A program made the translations under genes and the position numbers. A stretch of 64,000 bases of DNA, taken from assembly GCA_035236585.1 (NCBI GenBank), contig CP141137.1, positions 47,080,057 through 47,144,056 on the forward strand, in the 5' to 3' direction. This document shows positions 40,130-51,975 of this stretch, piece by piece (the first letter of the stretch is position 1; every line of letters starts with the position of its first letter). The notes below the pieces were generated by a model that saw only the letters and a list, made by a program, of their open reading frames with translations, was not told the origin of the DNA and ran no database searches. Source of the stretch: Warburgia ugandensis. Lineage: Eukaryota; Streptophyta; Magnoliopsida; Canellales; Canellaceae.

Positions 40130-42347
40130 TTATTGTATCTTGAGTGCTGACCCATGTGTTTGGGAATTTCATGTTATTCCTTCTTCTGGATTTTAGCAAA
40201 ATTTCTAACTACCGTCCAAAAAAGGTTCCAAATCAGCTGCTACACATTGCATTATCGTCCTACACATAACCTACTTGACAGATTTATGCTACTCTAGTGC
40301 GGTCGTTGCGACAACCCTAGCATTTGTTAAAGATTTATTCAAGTAACTGCTAGCGCTAAAGTTGATAAATAAGCTCCCAACTCATGCCCTTGCTCTCATT
40401 AAAGCTAATCATAAGGACAACATTTAAGGTAAATCACCATGTCACCAATCTTGGCCAGAATAAAAAAACAGAAAGCACCATAATACAGCCCTAGTAATTT
40501 GGTTGGTTTTAAAACCAGTATTGCCAACTAAGGCTGGAAAACCAACAGTTTCCTGAGATCAAGCTGCTGCATGAAGTCGCCCCTGAGGAATCGAGAGAAA
40601 TAAAATTTTCACTACATATCCCCACTAGAGACAAAGTAAATACAACATTTCAGGCTTTTGTAGAGATATTAAATATACTGCCAATTTTTTACAGGCTACA
40701 ACTTCAAGCAAGTGAATTAATGAGAATAAATTTCATTACAGGCAATTCTAGTGTCAATTATTTGATTATCTCAAAGGTCCGCCAGATTTTCCAAACGCTT
40801 CCATGTCTAATTGCTACAAAACCTTCATTATTGTTCCCCATCTTATCACCCGTAGATCGATAAACCGAAAACCATCAAGGCCCCCTTGGGTTAGCAAGAA
40901 AGGACTTTACACTGTAATGCTTTCTCAAAAAAGTCATTTGGATTTTTGCTGCTCTAAAAAAAAGAAAATCTAAGTTCCATGAAGATGTAATTTTTGTATT
41001 CTAAAGAAAATGCATTTGCCTAAAAGTAGGTCTAAATCCAGCTGGAATTTGATTTTTATGTCAAACTAAATAGTTGAAGTCAATGGAAAGCTGGAAACTA
41101 GTTTCCATTTTTACTGTTATCTAAACAGGCCCTAATGTATACAAGATCCACTAAGAAACTCCAATGAAGTAAACCAGAGCCAAACAGTCTAATCATGTTT
41201 TTCAGTTTTCATCGATGGTATAACTTGTTTTGAGTGCCTCCCTCTCCTGTTCCAATGAGAGTTTTTTCTTAATAATCAATTCCTATAAGGAGAGAATAGA
41301 ATGTAATCTCTATTTTCATCAATTTTGATGCCCCATATTCATATTATCTTGCAAACAAATGATATGCTTGTAGACTACTTGAATTTCAGAAAAAATTCAT
41401 GATTGCTAGAGCAAGGTGATGGAAGGTACTCCAGACTGTGGCGCAAGCTGGAGGCAAAAGTGATGATACTTCCTACTTCCTAGGCTATACAATCCCTTTC
41501 CATGTCAATTTTCAAAGATTACTTACTCCTATCATCACCAAAAACAAAGAATTATGAGGACAAATAAGTCTAGTATTAAGTGGTTGTAGATACGTGTTAT
41601 GCATAAGTTTTCAGCAAAAACCGATAGAATAAGCACAACCCATAACTTGCTAGCTTCATGGGATAGTAAAACAGGTTCATTTGCCTAGTTTACGATTCTG
41701 TCTGACTCAAAAACTCTCAAGTAGTCTCCAACCAGCAATACGTCACGTAAAAGTAATCTCATTATAGTGAACTGCGGTGGAGACTAACATAGTGTACAGA
41801 TAAAAAACACTACATGCCTTAAGAGTTAGACAACAATTTTCCATGATGTACAGTAAGACAAGTTTCACTGAATCTGGATTCATTATTGAAAGCATACATA
41901 AACAAATAACCCATATGCATACAGAAAAGTCGAAATAAAACCAAATAAGACTCAGATTCTAGGGTTTCGAATCAGAAACAAAGAACCCAAATGCATACGG
42001 AAAAGCTAAAAATCTAACACAAAACCAGAGGTACTAACAACCTACACACCCCAACTGGTAGGGTTTTCAAGGACACCATAAACAGTTGCCACATAGAATA
42101 GATAAAAATAAATGAGACACGAATATTTTGAACCAATGGTTCGATTTTATGGAAGGAATTGGAGAAGTCCTAAAAGAATATCGCAGAAGCCTTTTTTGTG
42201 ATGGTGATGGTGACGAAGAAGAAGGGCAAGAGTTTTATGCATGGACAACTGAAAACTCATAAAATGAAAGGAGAACATCACAGATCAAGCTCAGAACCTA
42301 ATAAGAATTCATCATGTCAACAGAGGAAACAGCTAACAGAAATACCT

Positions 42348-42600
42348 TATCGAGATGATCCCAAATTGTAACCTGCAAACGCTGTCTTGCTGCTGTTTCT
42401 ACACTCTGCCGGAGGATGAGAAGAAGAAAGAGGCTTGGATTGATCGTAAGACTTCCTTTCTCGAAACAGCTCTCCTCTCAGCCGCTTGTTGCAGAATTTG
42501 CTTTTTTTTTCCGAAAATTACCACCAAAAATTGCGAACATAAATACGGACCCACATTCTCAATCTTCCGGTTGATTTGCTGAGAATCAAGGAGTTCAAAT
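42348..42600 (-). other. Probable 5' leader exon and promoter-proximal region of the ELF9-like gene
   Basis: On the minus strand a C/T-rich, leader-like sequence ends at a candidate donor (CGATAAG|gtattt, about 42347). The first coding exon begins two bases before the ATG after a good acceptor (ctttag|gtATGG at 37540). This implies a 5' UTR intron of about 4.8 kb (37541-42347). The transcription start is not fixed, and transcript evidence would decide it. Confidence 0.5.
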
Positions 42601-44694
42601 TCGGTGCATAGCGTACTAGTAAGTCTGGTACAAGAGAGGAACGAATAAGATCGTCAGAAAATTAGCCTCATTTATAAATGAATAGGGCCCATATTTTCCA
42701 AACAAGATTTTTAGGCTTTAACTTATAATGTATTTATGAAAAGTGCTATGCAGTAGTGCAATTGCTCACGAAAGAAGTACACTTTTGGTGGCATTATTGG
42801 TACGATCCAGTGGCTATGATAATAACCATGGCCGCTAATTTTATCTTGATTGGACATTCCTAGTCATTTATTTATAAACTATAATTAGGGTTTTGCCAAG
42901 AAAACATAAACTCTTGGTTTTTTGGTAAATTACAATGATCTAATGGAATACATGTTTGGCATGTAGCTTAGTCTGGTACTTGCTAAAAGGATAAGCTAAT
43001 CAAATCCAATCAAGTGCATATCCACATCTAAACAAATTGGACATTATATCCTTTTTTTCAAAGGAATCCAAAATCTCCAATCCATAGCTAACTTGGGTGT
43101 GGATTAAAGATTGGCAAATAATCTAGTTTTACTGGACATATTTAACTCTTGAAAATAAGGTCCAACCAAACAATCTTGACTACATTAAGATCATATACAT
43201 GTTGGACATGATGTTTTCACTCCAGCGCACACACATACATACATGCCCTTCTAAATAAGTCAACAGCCACCAAGTGTTGGGCAAGGTATAACTTTAATTA
43301 GGCGCAACTTTAAGAATATCTAAAACATTAACAATCTCACCATAACCTACATGAGATATGCACCAAAAATCTCATTTGTTTGACAATTCTAACATGTGCT
43401 TTACATTGTAAAATAGGCAGCAAAATATGTTGGATGCGCTGTATAATATAAAAGAGGTTTCCATTCAACACCAGCTCTCAAAAACAAAAGGATTAAAGAC
43501 ATTAAATAATGATGAAAAATCTTACATGTAATGGCTCATCCATTACATTACACTTCATACTTGATTTAAAATATTCATCGGCAATTTGCATGTGTATTTC
43601 TTATATAATGGAAGAACATTAAGTTACTTTAGAAGAATTTGTCCACGGAAGAAGATTAATTTAGAAAGAATGGAAAGGGATAATTTGATATCGCCAAGCT
43701 AAAGTTACTTCCAATTTTTTGTTTTCGAGTTTACCCTTTTAAATGAATATTCGTGGATGCTTGCAAATAAATCCATGCAGGTCCTGGATTTACGATTTTG
43801 ATTATTTCCACCCATTTTTTAAATAGATCTCATTTTTCTATCCGAGTTTGCACATTTTAAGCAAGTTTCATTGTTTTTAATCCATTTTGTTGGAGCTAGA
43901 CTTTAGCCCTTGATGATTGATATGAACCCACTCTATTTTTCTATGTGAGTCTAGCAAGTGTACTTCTTCCTTAATATAGAAAGTATATTGCTAGGTAGTC
44001 AAACTCTATATCGATAGAGGATGAGTCACGTGTGAGCTAGACCTCATTGTCTTGTAGTATTGACAACTCATCATGCATAGTGGTCTAATTTTGATCTATC
44101 CAAGCCGTTCATTGTGAGAACATTTTACTGGCCATCTATGCGAAAGTTCTATTACTCACTAATGGTGATCTACATACGAAGGTAGCTAATGTTTCAATTG
44201 GGTCGTTGAGTTATTTCTCCATTAACATTTATTAGTGCTCTTTGCAATTTAACAAGAATTTCCATAACATTCTACTTGTCTTCATTGTTATTTTAATTGG
44301 ATAAGTAGCAAATAGCTAAATTTAATCAATTCACATGGCAAGATTTGGAATGAAAATTGAAAATCAAACCCCTACGTCTTCTTATCATTGATGTCTCCTA
44401 TCCAATGAACGAAATTTTAGAGATTTTTGTCAAGCATCGCAGCAAGAACCATGTGCAAAGCACCCCTATTCACCAAGCTGTGGGTGCACCGTTCATCTTC
44501 TTTTTCACTCCATCTTCGATCTAGTTTTTATATATGACGGAAAGTGGGTTTCAATTTAATATTTAGTAATTTCCTTCTCTATTCTCTTTTCTTTTCTCTG
44601 AAGAATTCTAAATCAAAATAAATTTCTTAATTTTAACTTAGTTTTCTATTAGAAAACTATTTCCTCCCTCTCTATCCTTTCCACTTTTCATCAT
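42601..44694. other. intergenic, no gene seen
   Basis: AT-rich upstream flank of the ELF9-like gene. No exons recognised. A block near 42825-42920 loosely resembles 55525-55660. Confidence 0.45.
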
Positions 44695-44853
44695 TAAAGA
44701 TGGCCAGCACCACATGAACTCAGGTCCACAATTTTTTACCCTAGCCTAATAATCTTAATAACAAATTTTGTGGCCCTTACCCAACTCTTATGGGTCAATT
44801 AGGGTGAAGTCCCATAATTGCCCAACCCTTTGCCATCCCTAATGCCATCCCTA
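44695..44853. mobile_element. hAT-like MITE, copy 3
   Basis: Bounded by taaagatggcca and a doubled terminus tgccatcccta (ending 44841 and 44853), imperfect inverted ends like those of the copies in the 19.5-20.1 kb intron, with internal ccttacccaa and cccaacccttt blocks. Confidence 0.5.
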
Positions 44854-46430
44854 AGTGCATCTAGAAAGTTGCTATGGAGATGTTATAATTTTAATGGAGG
44901 TATGTACATTAGGTCAACAAAGGCTTGGCATTGGATGTATTTCTTATCAAAATTTTGCAATCTTCTTAAAATTAGGCCGAAAGTAATAAAGAAGTATAGA
45001 ATCATCCTATGGTACTGCATGATCTCAAAGCCATGAATTGAGCTTCTTATTGTATGTAAAAGTGTGCGTTATTTTTTCCAAGTAAGTTTTGGGTTTTATC
45101 CTCCTCAATTAGTGTTGATTATAGAGCAAGTTGATGAAATGGGACATAGTTCTTATTATACTAGAAGAGACTTCACATATTGAATAACATGGGAGTTTGG
45201 TAGGACTAATTTATAGCAAAGAAGCGATCATTTTCTATTATTTGTTTAAAGTTGGAACAAACATTTGTTGCTAATTTGATTCCAATCTCAATTGCTTCTA
45301 TTTCTAGGATTGTACATAGGTATGATTTCATAATCTGTAAATGTATTTTAAAGATTTGGAAAATCACTACCATCCTAAAAAATTCTAGCTATTACATACA
45401 TTTTACTAGTTTTCAGGCATGTATTGTAGTTTATTACTAGCAAATTGTCCGGGCAATGCCCATGAAACTTAAGATATAGAAAATGTTAATTAGCATAAAA
45501 ATTTGAATTTATACAAAGTAATAAAGTATAGAGCATAATAATATGTGTGGGATCAAGCAAAAATGTGAAACTATATGAATTGTAAATTAAAACTTGAATG
45601 ATTTGAAATAGAGAGATAGATGTATAAGGGCCCACCCATTCCACTAATAAAATAGTACATAGTATAAATAACTAAAATACAAAAAAAAAATGTCTGTGGG
45701 GGAAGGAAACCGAAGGAGCTAAATTATGAAAGATTGCTAACCTTGTATAGTTATGGTGTTAAACAAGTGTTAGCATTAAATTTTTTGTACCTTTGCAATT
45801 GTTAATAAAGTACTATTTTGACCGTTCTTGATGTCCATTAATATGCAATAAAGCTTTTAAAGGGTTTTTAAGATTATGGTTTAAAATTTTGAGTGCTTTA
45901 AACCAATATTACATGGTTTTAAAAGAAAATAAGGCAACTTGGATGTATTATCTACTTGTCAAACTTTTTCTTAAAAACTACAACATTATCACTGGTTGAC
46001 AAAACTATTTTTGTAAGACCTAAACTTGAAGTTTTCTTACTAAACTTTTAGTTTCTAGCAATAATATGCTATTTTAAAATTTTTGAGCATTTAAAATCAG
46101 AAAAATACCCTTAGTTTTGCTTTTTTTTAAATTTAACTTAAACCTCAAAATATCAATTTTGTTCTAGGAGCTAAGAATTAACTTTTTTTTTCTCTTGGAA
46201 TTATGTCCTGGGACTATTTTTTATTGAACTCATACAGAGGTTTTTCTTTATTTACATTATATGTCTTAAGTAGATAAAACTTAAAATAATAATAAGCCAT
46301 TTAGTTACATACATACATATATAAGTACTCATTATCACTGCACAGTATAGGCATGCTATTTTAGGGGTGCTTTTAACAAAACACCCTTCTTTACTATTTA
46401 AAATAAAAACGTTATCATGGGATGCATTCA
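44854..46430. other. intergenic, no gene seen
   Basis: AT-rich. Near 45440 the sequence agcaaattgtccgggcaatgcccatg resembles the edge of a common plant dispersed repeat, but no element could be delimited. Confidence 0.4.
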
Positions 46431-47625
46431 TGTCTAAATGACTTATGACTCTCTTGGACAAAGAATCTTTTATGTTTGGTTCTCTAGGATATGTTTATCT
46501 TCAAGAGGATTAGGGTTAGGGTACACTTAATTTTGACAAGTGAGACCTATTCTCATAAATAAATAAATAAAAACTTATAGTTGAGCTTCCCCAATTTTGA
46601 AGTGTTTGAGGCTCTCCTCAAGATATAGTCTTTCTTTAAATTTTTCTAAAGAATTAGGATTCCCCTAGACAAGTTAGAATGAAACCCACATATCTACAAA
46701 GTGAGACTGTCATTACCAAAGAAAGGAAACATCTTCTATGAAAGCTTCCCTAGTTTAAAATATTTGGGACTCTCCCTAAGAGAGTCATATCTTGAGAAAG
46801 TATCTTCAAGTCTTTAAAGGAAATTAGGATTCCTTGGGATGGGAGGACCCACCTTATAATTGAGACCCACCATTAAATGCATCCTATGGATGACTTCCCA
46901 ATATCAAAATGTTTATGACTTTTGGGTGAAGAGAGAGAGAGAGACAGAGAGAGAGAGAGTCCGTTATATTTCAATATTTGAAGATAATTCTTTGGTATAT
47001 ATAAGTACTCTTTACATCCATGTCTAGATGACTTAAGATCTCTTGGACAATGAATCTTTTATGTTCAGTTCTCTAAGATATGTTTATCTTCAAGATGATT
47101 CCATGAGATCTCCTAAAAGACCTAGGATTAGGGTGCACTTAATTTCGACAAGTGAGACCTATCCTCATAAATAAATAAAAACCTATTGTTGAGCTTCCCC
47201 AATTTTGAAGCATTTGAGGCTCTCCTCAAGACATAGTCTTTTCATGCTTTAACCTTTGAAAGATTCTTTGAAATTTTCTAGAGAATTAGGATTCCCTTAG
47301 ACAAGCTAGAATAGAATCAACATATCTACAAAGTGAGACATGTCACTACCAAAAAAAAAGAAAACATGTTGTATGAAGGCTTCCCTAGTTCAAAATATTT
47401 GGAACTCTCCCTAAGAGAGTAGTATCTTAAGAAAGTATCTTTAAAGGAAATTAGGATTCCTTGGGATGGAACCCACCTCATTTATAACTAAGACCCACCA
47501 TTAAAAGAGAATGTTCCCTATGGATGGCTTCCTAATATCAAAATGTTTATAACTTCTGGAGAGAGAGAGAGAGAGAGAGTCCTTTATATTTCAATCTTTG
47601 AAGGATAATTCTTTGGAATCTTCTA
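46431..47625. repeat. Tandem duplication, about 590-bp units
   Basis: Unit 1 (46431-47020) and unit 2 (47021-about 47625) repeat in order: tgtctaaatgactta / tgtctagatgactta, gatatgtttatcttcaaga, agcttccccaattttgaag, ctctccctaagagag, ggaaattaggattccttggg, a (GA)n run (about 46928-46958 and 47559-47578), and tttgaag..ataattctttgg. The units have diverged by substitutions and small indels. No coding potential. The same short words continue less regularly to about 48.2 kb. Confidence 0.85.
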
Positions 47626-48353
47626 AAAGGCCTTAGATACTATCAAACATCTATATTGGGATCTACTTTATCAAAAAAAGGTAGGACCCATTAATAAAAA
47701 AGGGAAAATGTAGTATAGGGGCTCCCATGTTTAAAACCATTTAGGACTCTCTCATGAGAAGATTCTTCCACTCTTGAGTTCTCCTAGTAGTCTTCTAATT
47801 ATGGAACTCTTAAGACCCACCCATTACCATCAAAAGAAAATGCCCCTCATGAGTAGGCTTCTTGATTTTAAATATTTAGGACTCTCTCCTTTTATGATCT
47901 TTGAAAGATAATCTTTCAAGGATTCCTTAATAAATTGAAACTTTTATTTTGATTTGGGATCACTCTACTTAGCAAGTGGGGCACATTTATCAATAATAAA
48001 AAAATGCCCCTTGAGGGCCTTTTGCCATGTTCTAAAAATCTAGGACTATCTTGGGGAGAGTCCCACATGTTTAAAACTTTTTGAAGTATTTCTATCTAAG
48101 AGACCTTATCGTGGCTAACTGCAAGCCTTTTAAGAAAGCTAGAACCCTTTCTCATTGGTTAGAAGATTAAAATCTACTTGTGGATCCCATTCTAGCTAAA
48201 AAGCAAAACATAAAAGGGGGATCAATCTCTTTGCATTCCCAAACTCTCCTCAAACTCTTTTCCTCTCATAAAAATAAAGGGATCCCACATTAAATTGGGC
48301 TCTCCATTTCCCTTGTTTTACTCTTCAAGTCATTTTTTTCTTTTTTGAAAGGT
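47626..48353. other. intergenic, degenerate repeat words
   Basis: Contains recurring phrases such as ttaggactctctc and ctaggactatc reminiscent of the preceding tandem units. No gene. Confidence 0.4.
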
Positions 48354-48416
48354 AACTCTTTCAAAAGTCTTGAACTCCACCAATGCTGGTCCCAAGCCCG
48401 GATAAAAAAGGAGGGT

Positions 48417-48800
48417 CTTGCGTCAGGTGCTAGCCTGCAAGGGAAAAGTTGAAGATGATTATATTATTTCTTTCTTACTAATGAATATGCATTTGTATAT
48501 TAGTTTGTGAGGAAGAAATGAAAATCATCTCCAGCTTCTTAAAAGATGGCAACCCTTGTGTCAGGTAGCTAACTGGCAAGGGTAAAGTTGAAGATGATTC
48601 TATTATTTCTTTCTTACAAATAAATATGCATTTGTATATTAGTTTGTGAGAAAGAAATAAAAATCATCTTCAGCTTCTTAAAATATGGCAAACCCTTGCG
48701 TCAGGTAGCCAACCGGCAAGGGTGAAGCTGAAGATGATTTTAATGATTTTAATGAAAATCATCTTCAGCTTTTTTAAAACTATAGCAACCCCAACATGAC
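48417..48800 (+). repeat. LINE 5' leader: about 139-bp tandem modules, each with an inverted repeat
   Basis: Units 48417-48554, 48555-48694 and partial 48695-48800 each begin cttg(c/t)gtcagg followed by a gcaaggg core. In each, aagttgaagatgatt (or aagctgaagatgatttt) pairs with a downstream aaaatcatcttcagctt, so each can fold as a hairpin. The loops are about 55-60 nt in units 1 and 2 and only about 12 nt in unit 3. Confidence 0.85.
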
Positions 48801-51800
48801 ATGAATCGAAAACTGACATTCACTCAAAGTAGGGCGTTCCCCATAAGCGACGTGCTGCATCGAATCCCGGATGCGGTGAAAAATAGGCAAGGGTTGCTAG
48901 GGCGTTCTCCCAGAAGCAATGCGCTACATTGGATCCCAGGTGTAGTGAAAAATGGGCAAGGGCTGCTAGAGCATCCCCTCAGAAGCGACGCGCTGCATTA
49001 GAACCCAGGTGCAGTGAAAAGTGGACGTGGGTTCATACCATGGAGGTCGAGAAAGGAGATAGTAAATAGGGTATCTCCAAAACATAAGATTCGCATTGCT
49101 ACATGGAATATAAGGACACTGACAGGTAAGAGTTTGGAGTTAGTAGATACGATGAAATGTAGGAAAGTCAACATCACTTGTATCCAAGAAACCAAGTAGA
49201 AAGGGGCTAAAGCTAGAGAAATAGATGGGTATAAATTGTGGTACGTAGGAAAGGAAAATAATAGAAATGGTGTAAGAATAATCGTGGATAAGGAATTAAA
49301 GGATAAAGTTGTGGACATTAAAAGAATCAGTGATAGAATAATAATAATAATAATGATTCTAGAAGAGCAGATTATAAATATTATAAGTGCATATGCATCA
49401 CAAGTAGGGTTACAAGATATAATTAAGAGACAGTTTTGGGAAGATATGGAGGGAGTCATGCAAGAAATCCCCAACACTGAGGGGATATTTGTAAGAGTAG
49501 ACTTAAATGGCCATGTAGGAAAAGATAAGGAAGGATATGATAGAATACACGGAGGGTATGGTATAGGTGAACGAAATGAGATAGGGGAGAATATCCTCGA
49601 TCTTGCTTTATCATATAACCTATCCATTGCAAATACACTCTTTAAGAAGAGGGATGAACACTTAATAACCTTTAAAAGTGGACTTCATAAAAGCCAAATA
49701 GACTTTTTTCTACTTAGGAATAATGAACGATCTATATGTAAGGATTGTAAGGTGATACCCGGTGAGAGTTTAACCTCACAACATAGGTTAATGGTTATGG
49801 ATATTCATATCAAAATATGGAGTAAAAGAACTGAACTTAATATACATCTAAAAACTAAGTGGTGGAACTTAAAAGGAGAGAAAATAACCTCTTTTAAAAA
49901 TAAGTTGATGATAGAAGGAAATTGGAACTATGAAACAGAAGTAAATACCATGTGGACTAATATGGCTGAGTCCATTAAGAAAGTGACAAAAGATGTCTTA
50001 AGAGTATCTAAAGGTAAAAGGTTATTAACAAAAGAAACATGGTGGTGGAATGAAATAGTACAAAAAGCTATTAAAGAAAAACAAATGCGTTTTAAAGCAT
50101 GACAAAAGATTAGAAATAATGAAAACTATGAACAATATAAGAATGTTAAAAACGTTGCTAAGAGACTAGTAAGTGAGGCTAAACTTAAAGCATATGATGA
50201 GCTCTATAATAGACTAGGAATAAGAGAAGGTGAGAAAGATGTGTTTAAACTTGCAAAAGTAAGAGAATAGAAGGGTAAGGACTTAGAGCATGTTAGGTGC
50301 ATTAGAAGCGATAATCAAAGGGTATTAGTCAAAGATGATAAGATCAAACAAAGGTGGGAAATATACTTTCAAAAATTGTTAAATGACAATGGCCCTGAGA
50401 ATATAGGGATTGAAAATACTATAAATCTAAATAACATTGGATATTATAGATATGAACGTAGGATTAGAATACTTGAAGTAAAAGAGGCCTTGAGAAAGAT
50501 GAAATCAGGAAAGGCCATGGGGCCTGATGGTATACCAATAGAGGTTTGGAAGCATATGAGAGATATTGGGGTAGTTTGGTTGACCAAGTTGTTTAACAAG
50601 ATTATAAAATCAAAGAAAATGCCTAATGAGTGGAGGACAAGCTCTATTGTACCAATCTATAAGAATAAAGGAAACATTTAGAGCTGTACTAATTATCGAG
50701 GGATCAAACTTATGAGCCACACCATGAAACTTTTTGAAAGAGTGATTCAGAAGAGGCTACGATATGAAACAAGTGTATCGGAAAATCAGTTTGGTTTCAT
50801 GCCTGGGAGGTCTACCATGTAAGCTATTTTCTTACTAAGACAATTAGTAGAGAAATATAGGGAGAGGAGAAAAGACCTGCACATGGTCTTTATCGACTTA
50901 GAGAAAGCTTATGATAGAGTCCTTAGAGAGTTAATATGGAGAGTGTTGGGTGGTAAAGGGGTTTCTCAGGGGTATATAGACATACTTAAAGATATGTATG
51001 AGGGAGCAGTAACAAATGTTAAGACCACTAGTGGCGTGACTGGTGATTTTCCTGTCACTGTCGGATTGCACCAAGGTTCGGCATTGAGTCCATACCTCTT
51101 CACATTAGTTATGGATGAGTTAACAAAACATCTGCATGAAGAGATTCCCTGGTGCTTGTTATTTGCAGACGATATAGTCTTACTTGATGAGACAAGAGAG
51201 GGTGTAAACATAAAGCTCGAGTTATGGAGAGAAGCATTAGAATTGGAAGGAATTAAAATTAGCCAAACTAAGACAGAATATATGGAATGTAATTTTAGCA
51301 AGGAGAGTAGGAGTGGCACACTAGTCAAGATTGATAACTAAGAGGTCCCCATGAGAGACCACTTTCGATACTTAGGATCATTGATCCAGGAGAGTGGAGA
51401 GATTGAGAGGGAGGTTACCCAGAGAATCCAAGCAGGTAGGAACAAATGGAGATGTGCATTAGGTGTTTTATTGGATCGGCGGGTGCCACTCAAAAAAAAG
51501 GGAAAATTCTATAGGATGGCTATAAGGCCGGCCATGCTCTATGGATCAGAGTGTTGGGCAGTTAAGGAACATCATACTCATAAGATGAGTGTCGTAGAAA
51601 TGAGGATGTTGAGATGGATGAGTTTAAGACAAGAAAGGATAGAATTAGAAATGAAAATATTAGAGGAAATTTAGGGATAGCACCAATAGGTAACAAGATG
51701 AGGGAGATTAGACTTAGATGGTTTGGACATGTTCAAATGAGACCAACAACGGCACCAGTTAGAAGGAGTGAGGCAATACAAGTTGAAGGTTCTAAAAGGG

Positions 51801-51926
51801 CAAGGGGAAGGCCCAATAGAACGTGGATAGAAGTGGTGAGGAAAGATTTAAAAACTTTGGGACTAAATGAAGCCATGGTATTTAATAGAGTGGAATGGAG
51901 GAATAAGATTCATGTGGCCGACCCCT
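48801..51926 (+). pseudogene. RTE LINE endonuclease-reverse transcriptase frame
   Basis: One frame runs from ATG 48801 with stops near 48999, 49197, 50100, 50268, 50679, 50819 and 51339. A 1-bp deletion near 51623 then shifts the frame for the last 100 codons (to 51926). APE endonuclease: [15 protein letters not shown] (about 49083), [44 protein letters not shown]. Reverse transcriptase: [18 protein letters not shown] (about 50507), [32 protein letters not shown] box, [30 protein letters not shown] (about 51153), FRYLGSLIQESGEIE. C-terminal: [19 protein letters not shown] and RLRWFGHVQMR. All the key boxes are readable, but this copy cannot make the protein. Confidence 0.92.
48830..49033 (+). 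repeat. Three tandem 68-69-bp repeats encoding a 23-residue motif
   Basis: Units start near 48830, 48898 and 48967 and share agaagcgacgcgctgcat and gtgaaaaatgggcaagg cores. In the endonuclease frame each gives a variant of [D/N]xLHxIPxxVKNxQGLL. The third unit has a stop in this copy. The same array is present at 14250-14470 and, inverted, at about 29510-29730. Confidence 0.85.
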
Positions 51927-51975
51927 AATTGGGATAAGGTCTTGATGATGATGATGAACTCTTTCAAAAGTCTTG

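Larger units (their letters stand above)
48373..51956 (+). mobile_element. Full-length RTE-clade LINE with perfect 19-bp target duplication
   Basis: 3,584 bp, flanked by identical copies of AACTCTTTCAAAAGTCTTG (48354-48372 and 51957-51975). Order: a 5' leader of about 139-bp repeats with inverted arms (48417-48800), an in-frame 23-residue repeat region (48830-49033), APE-type endonuclease, reverse transcriptase with FADD, a C-terminal domain, and a cttgatgatgatgatg tail. The single-ORF plan and (TGA)n tail are those of plant RTE (BovB-like) LINEs. The exact target repeat implies a fairly recent insertion, yet the frame already has several stops, so it was probably copied from, or decayed to, a defective state. 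It serves as the reference for the other copies in the window. Confidence 0.93.

Noticed and set aside
46928..47578. Regularly spaced repeats as a CRISPR-like array
   Set aside because: Only two long diverged units plus GA runs in a plant genome; no short identical repeats with unique spacers.
48998..49627. 209-codon minus-strand frame
   Set aside because: It is antisense to the LINE endonuclease and mirrors its amino-acid composition; it has no independent motif.
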